Assembly: GCA_021775255.1 (NCBI GenBank)
Contig: JAJFIA010000015.1
Location: forward strand, 19,268 to 83,267
Direction of reading: 5' to 3'
DNA: 64,000 nt
Source of the DNA: Roseovarius sp.
Lineage (GTDB): Bacteria; Pseudomonadota; Alphaproteobacteria; Rhodobacterales; Rhodobacteraceae
Made by a program: the position numbers and the translations under genes. Below the pieces are notes generated by a model. It was not told the origin of the DNA. It ran no database searches and saw nothing but the letters and a program-made list of their open reading frames with translations. Below are positions 61,917 to 64,000 of this stretch, piece after piece (the stretch's first letter is position 1; each line of letters starts with the position of its first letter).

Positions 61917-62003
61917 AAAAACCCAGATAGTACAAGGGTTTAAATAGAGTCCATGGGCGATCCTTCTTGATTTTTTGTTCAGGGGTAACGTTTGGGGTAA
62001 CGA

Positions 62004-62384
62004 ATGACAAATTCTCAAGAAAAGCTTGACCAAAGATGGGACATGCACACAGATCGGCAGATTGCTGCATCAAAGGGCGCAGCAACTGCGGTTACGGTTC
62101 TGAATAGCGGCTCGTGGTTAGCTCTTCTTTCTCAAACTGGAAAACTGGCAAATTACGACATAACAGCGCCTATCGCTTGGTGGGGTAGCGGCGCTCTTTT
62201 TGGCACACTCATTTGGCTCTTTATATATCTAGGAACATTGCTCCAATCGTTTCATGACTATGACCGCGAAAATCCACGCAAACGGAAGATTCTTGACTAC
62301 AACATTATTTTTGGTGTCTCGGTCGCCATGATTTCGCTTTTTTGCTTTGCAATGGGCATCGTGACTTTGGCTCGGGCGTTCTAA
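62004..62384 (+). CDS. Hypothetical membrane protein in the phage-derived segment
   Basis: 126 residues with three hydrophobic segments (about 28-46, 57-80 and 98-124) and polar ends. Its base composition is more A+T-rich than the flanking chromosome. The ribosome binding site is weak (GGGGTAACG). It lies between tRNA-Asn and the converging phage genes and is probably part of the acquired segment. No family recognised. Confidence 0.6.
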   Translation: MTNSQEKLDQRWDMHTDRQIAASKGAATAVTVLNSGSWLALLSQTGKLANYDITAPIAWWGSGALFGTLIWLFIYLGTLLQSFHDYDRENPRKRKILDYNIIFGVSVAMISLFCFAMGIVTLARAF

Positions 62385-62492
62385 GGCAACCGCGCCTTGA
62401 CGTCCTCGATAGCGGCCAGCACCGCCGATAAGGCGGCGTTATCGCCCGCCCGGCTGAATTTCACCGCCGGGTCAGGCGTCCAGATCAGTGCC

Positions 62493-63200
62493 CTATTCCT
62501 GCATAGCGGATGTAAACGACTCGTTGGCCAGCTCTGCCGCCTGTTGCGCCCGGATAAAAGCCTGCATGGCCCGCTCGTCTTGCGAGTCTCTCGCCACCCC
62601 CTCGGCAGTTCGGGCCACCGCCTGCAACGCGCTGTCGGCCTCCAGAAGTTCGTTCATTTCCACGATAACCTCGGACGCAACGGATTGCTCATAGGCTGCG
62701 CGCATATCCTTCACAAAATTCGGATCAATGCCTGTGACAAGCGGCGAGGCATTGAACAACGCACCTAGCGTTTCGACATCCTTGGCCTTCACCGCTTCTC
62801 GCAGAACATCCCGACGCTTTCGATCATCAAGTGAACGCACCGCCGCTCGCAGTTCCGACTGCCGCATGATCGCCTCCAGATTTTCGGGCGGGCGCAACCC
62901 CGTGCGCTCCATTAACTTTTCGCTCAACCGCTCGTTATGCGTGTTCAGGATTTCATTAGCCCGCTGCCGGGTGGCCTTCACCGCCTTGGCGAGCCTCACG
63001 CCTGCATCATGCGTCTTTTTCATGTGTAGCGCGTCATTGTCTGCCGGGTTGCGGTTCAACGCCACCGCTTCCAGAGATTGCACGGCGCTATGAAGCCGCC
63101 CGATCTCTCCTACAACCCGTGTCGGGCCATCATGCCCACTCCCCTCAATCCGGGCAATTTCGCGCTCCATGATCTTCTTGATCGGTGCTGAATATTTCAT
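62493..63200 (-). CDS. Phage-associated helical hypothetical protein
   Basis: 235 residues from the ATG at 63200, which follows AAGGACAG. It is almost entirely helical and charged (KKIMEREIARIEGSG, RLAKAVKATRQRANEILNTHNERLSEKL, DDRKRRDVLREAVKAKDVETLGALF). Its place directly after the terminase, on the same strand, suggests a packaging or capsid-assembly role in the former phage. After its stop, a second minus-strand frame stays open to 62381, which may be the start of another decayed gene. Function not assigned. Confidence 0.65.
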   Translation of the reverse strand: MKYSAPIKKIMEREIARIEGSGHDGPTRVVGEIGRLHSAVQSLEAVALNRNPADNDALHMKKTHDAGVRLAKAVKATRQRANEILNTHNERLSEKLMERTGLRPPENLEAIMRQSELRAAVRSLDDRKRRDVLREAVKAKDVETLGALFNASPLVTGIDPNFVKDMRAAYEQSVASEVIVEMNELLEADSALQAVARTAEGVARDSQDERAMQAFIRAQQAAELANESFTSAMQE

Positions 63201-63222
63201 TTTCTGTCCTTTCTTAATCTGC

Positions 63223-63861
63223 TCAAAGTCGCAGTTCCCTTTGTGAAGTCGTGTGAACCGGCTTCTTGATTGACGCCACCAGCCCCGCAACCGCGTTTGC
63301 AAGGTCATCGTGCCCGCCCGGCGGGTGGTCGATCATATCGCGCCCACTGCGCCCCGTGCGGCGCTCCAGCGCCTGCAATTGGCGGGATAGCTTCTTGTCA
63401 GGCGGCAACTCGACACATCCCGAGTTCATTGCCGCCAGCATTTCCAGATAAAGCCCGTTCCGGTCCAACTCACTCACTTCATAGATGATCCCGTGCTTTT
63501 GGAATTCATCGCGCGGCCACCGCCCTGCGTATCTGTCGCCCACAACACGCCTGATCCCGTAGGTGCGCAGGAAGGCCGCGTATTCTTTGGCAATCTCGGC
63601 AGGCGAGCCATGCAGCCCACGCACCGCGTCGATTATCACCGCATCCCCGTCCCGGTGCCCTATCGCAAGGGTGAATTCATCCTGCCCGCCGCCCGCCGGA
63701 TCGGTGAACGCCCGGTAAGACGTGCCCCGCGCAAAGGGCAGTTCCTTGGGCTTAGGTCGGGTGGCCTGTTCAATCAGGTCAGGGTCGATCAGCGATGCAA
63801 TGTCGCTGCGAAACTGTGCCAGGTATTCCGCACATGCCCGCGCCGCATCATCCTTCATTGC
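63223..63861 (-). pseudogene. Phage terminase large subunit, 5'-truncated by an IS21-like element
   Basis: About 212 codons of the C-terminal nuclease domain remain: FRSDIASLIDPDLIEQA, then SYRAFTDPAGGGQDEFTLAIGHRDGD (first RNase H-fold Asp), VVGDRYAGRWP, and the closing HDDLANAVAGLV with the last metal Asp. The ATPase half with Walker A is absent. Phage-like sequence stops at 63861, exactly where the IS end begins. An open frame continues about 17 codons into the IS, so a chimeric product is conceivable but would lack packaging motor function. Confidence 0.85.
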
Positions 63862-64000
63862 TGTCAACGGCGGAGTAAAAACCGGCCATTCGGCGGAGTA
63901 AAAGTAGGCCACTTTGAGAACGTGATTTTGGAGCCATCTTTCAGTTGATATGCAAGGTCTGAGGTTGTTGCGCCTTGGTGCGTGCGGCCCCCAAATAGCA
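63862..64000. mobile_element. End of an IS21-family insertion sequence (continues past the window)
   Basis: The element starts TGTCAACGGCGGAGTAAAA at 63862. The core GGCGGAGTAAAA occurs at 63869-63880 and again at 63892-63903, 23 bases apart, each followed by a GGCCA-containing stretch. Multiple short repeats at the tip are typical transposase-binding sites of the IS21 group. Only the terminal 139 bases are visible. Confidence 0.75.
63941..64000 (-). CDS. Possible C-terminal end of an IS21-type transposase or helper protein
   Basis: From the window edge, a minus-strand frame reads CYLGAARTKAQQPQTLHIN and stops at TGA (63943-63941), 79 bases inside the IS tip. A transposition gene (istA or istB type) is expected to end at about this distance. 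Nineteen residues are too few to identify the protein. Confidence 0.35.
   Translation of the reverse strand, partial: CYLGAARTKAQQPQTLHIN

Noticed and set aside
61879..62085. Minus-strand frame ending in AVGIEPTTN
   Set aside because: This ending is the well-known false translation of the tRNA T-arm and acceptor region on the opposite strand; the frame runs through tRNA-Asn.
1..64000. CRISPR arrays, restriction-modification, toxin-antitoxin or other defence systems
   Set aside because: No regularly spaced repeats, Cas, methylase or nuclease genes were seen; the small RHH protein after fumC has no toxin partner.

Overview
The window looks like chromosome of an alphaproteobacterium of the order Rhodobacterales, most likely the roseobacter group. 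The evidence is gene content and style: a circularly permuted two-piece tmRNA with tag ANDNRAPVALAA, a SAM-II riboswitch on metZ, TrgA, a DUF1476 ATPase-inhibitor gene, FolE2, an alphaproteobacterial SspB, a TAXI-type TRAP system with a fused permease, a BCCT carrier, and a Bmt-like homocysteine methyltransferase near a corrinoid protein and a DUF1638 protein. Assignments come from reading the sequence and from recall of families; no database search was run.

Layout. 1-11.1 kb: TerB-like fragment, DUF1330, riboswitch-controlled metZ, folE2, a BesD/HalD-like 2OG oxygenase, trkH with an AruI-like ThDP enzyme, a SPOR/peptidoglycan-binding protein with a degenerate trypsin domain, and an APC-like membrane protein. 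11.1-15.5 kb: tmRNA, a COG4280-like membrane protein with a small membrane partner, a divergent RpiR regulator and a BCCT transporter. 15.8-25.1 kb: class V PLP enzyme, trgA, cysK overlapping a DUF3772/MscS channel, AsmA-like protein, PEP mutase-family enzyme and an outer membrane barrel. 25.1-33.5 kb: Usp, TAXI-TRAP permease, TAXI binding protein, RpiR, divergent class III aminotransferase, a conserved unknown, aroQ and a LuxR-type regulator. 33.5-34.0 kb: gene-free and unusually rich in hairpins. 34.0-44.1 kb: exported unknown, sspB, fumC with two tiny overlapping genes, P450 overlapping an alpha/beta hydrolase-like gene, ccdA, tusA, and rne with a long leader. 44.1-61.8 kb: a DctD-like regulator lacking the sigma-54 contact loop, DctB-like kinase, purQ-purS-purC, DUF1476, an MprF-like protein, bmt, radical SAM protein, corrinoid protein, DUF1638, sufE, lipoprotein, rnd, purN-purM, tRNA(CAU), an EnvZ-like kinase, an MBL hydrolase and tRNA-Asn. 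61.9-64.0 kb: a decayed prophage fragment next to tRNA-Asn, whose terminase gene is cut by the end of an IS21-like element.

How the genes connect. cysK, metZ (homocysteine by direct sulfhydrylation, sensed through SAM) and the bmt/corrinoid pair (homocysteine to methionine) form most of a sulfur amino acid route. tmRNA and sspB belong to the same trans-translation and ClpXP pathway. purQ, purS, purC, purN and purM cover much of de novo purine synthesis. The two RpiR regulators each stand beside membrane or transport genes that they probably control. No CRISPR array, rRNA operon or obvious defence island is present. The most unusual items are the DctD-like protein without GAFTGA, the protease-fold protein with all three triad positions changed, the LuxR-type protein with the ligand-contact Asp changed, and the hairpin-rich stretch at 33.6-33.95 kb.
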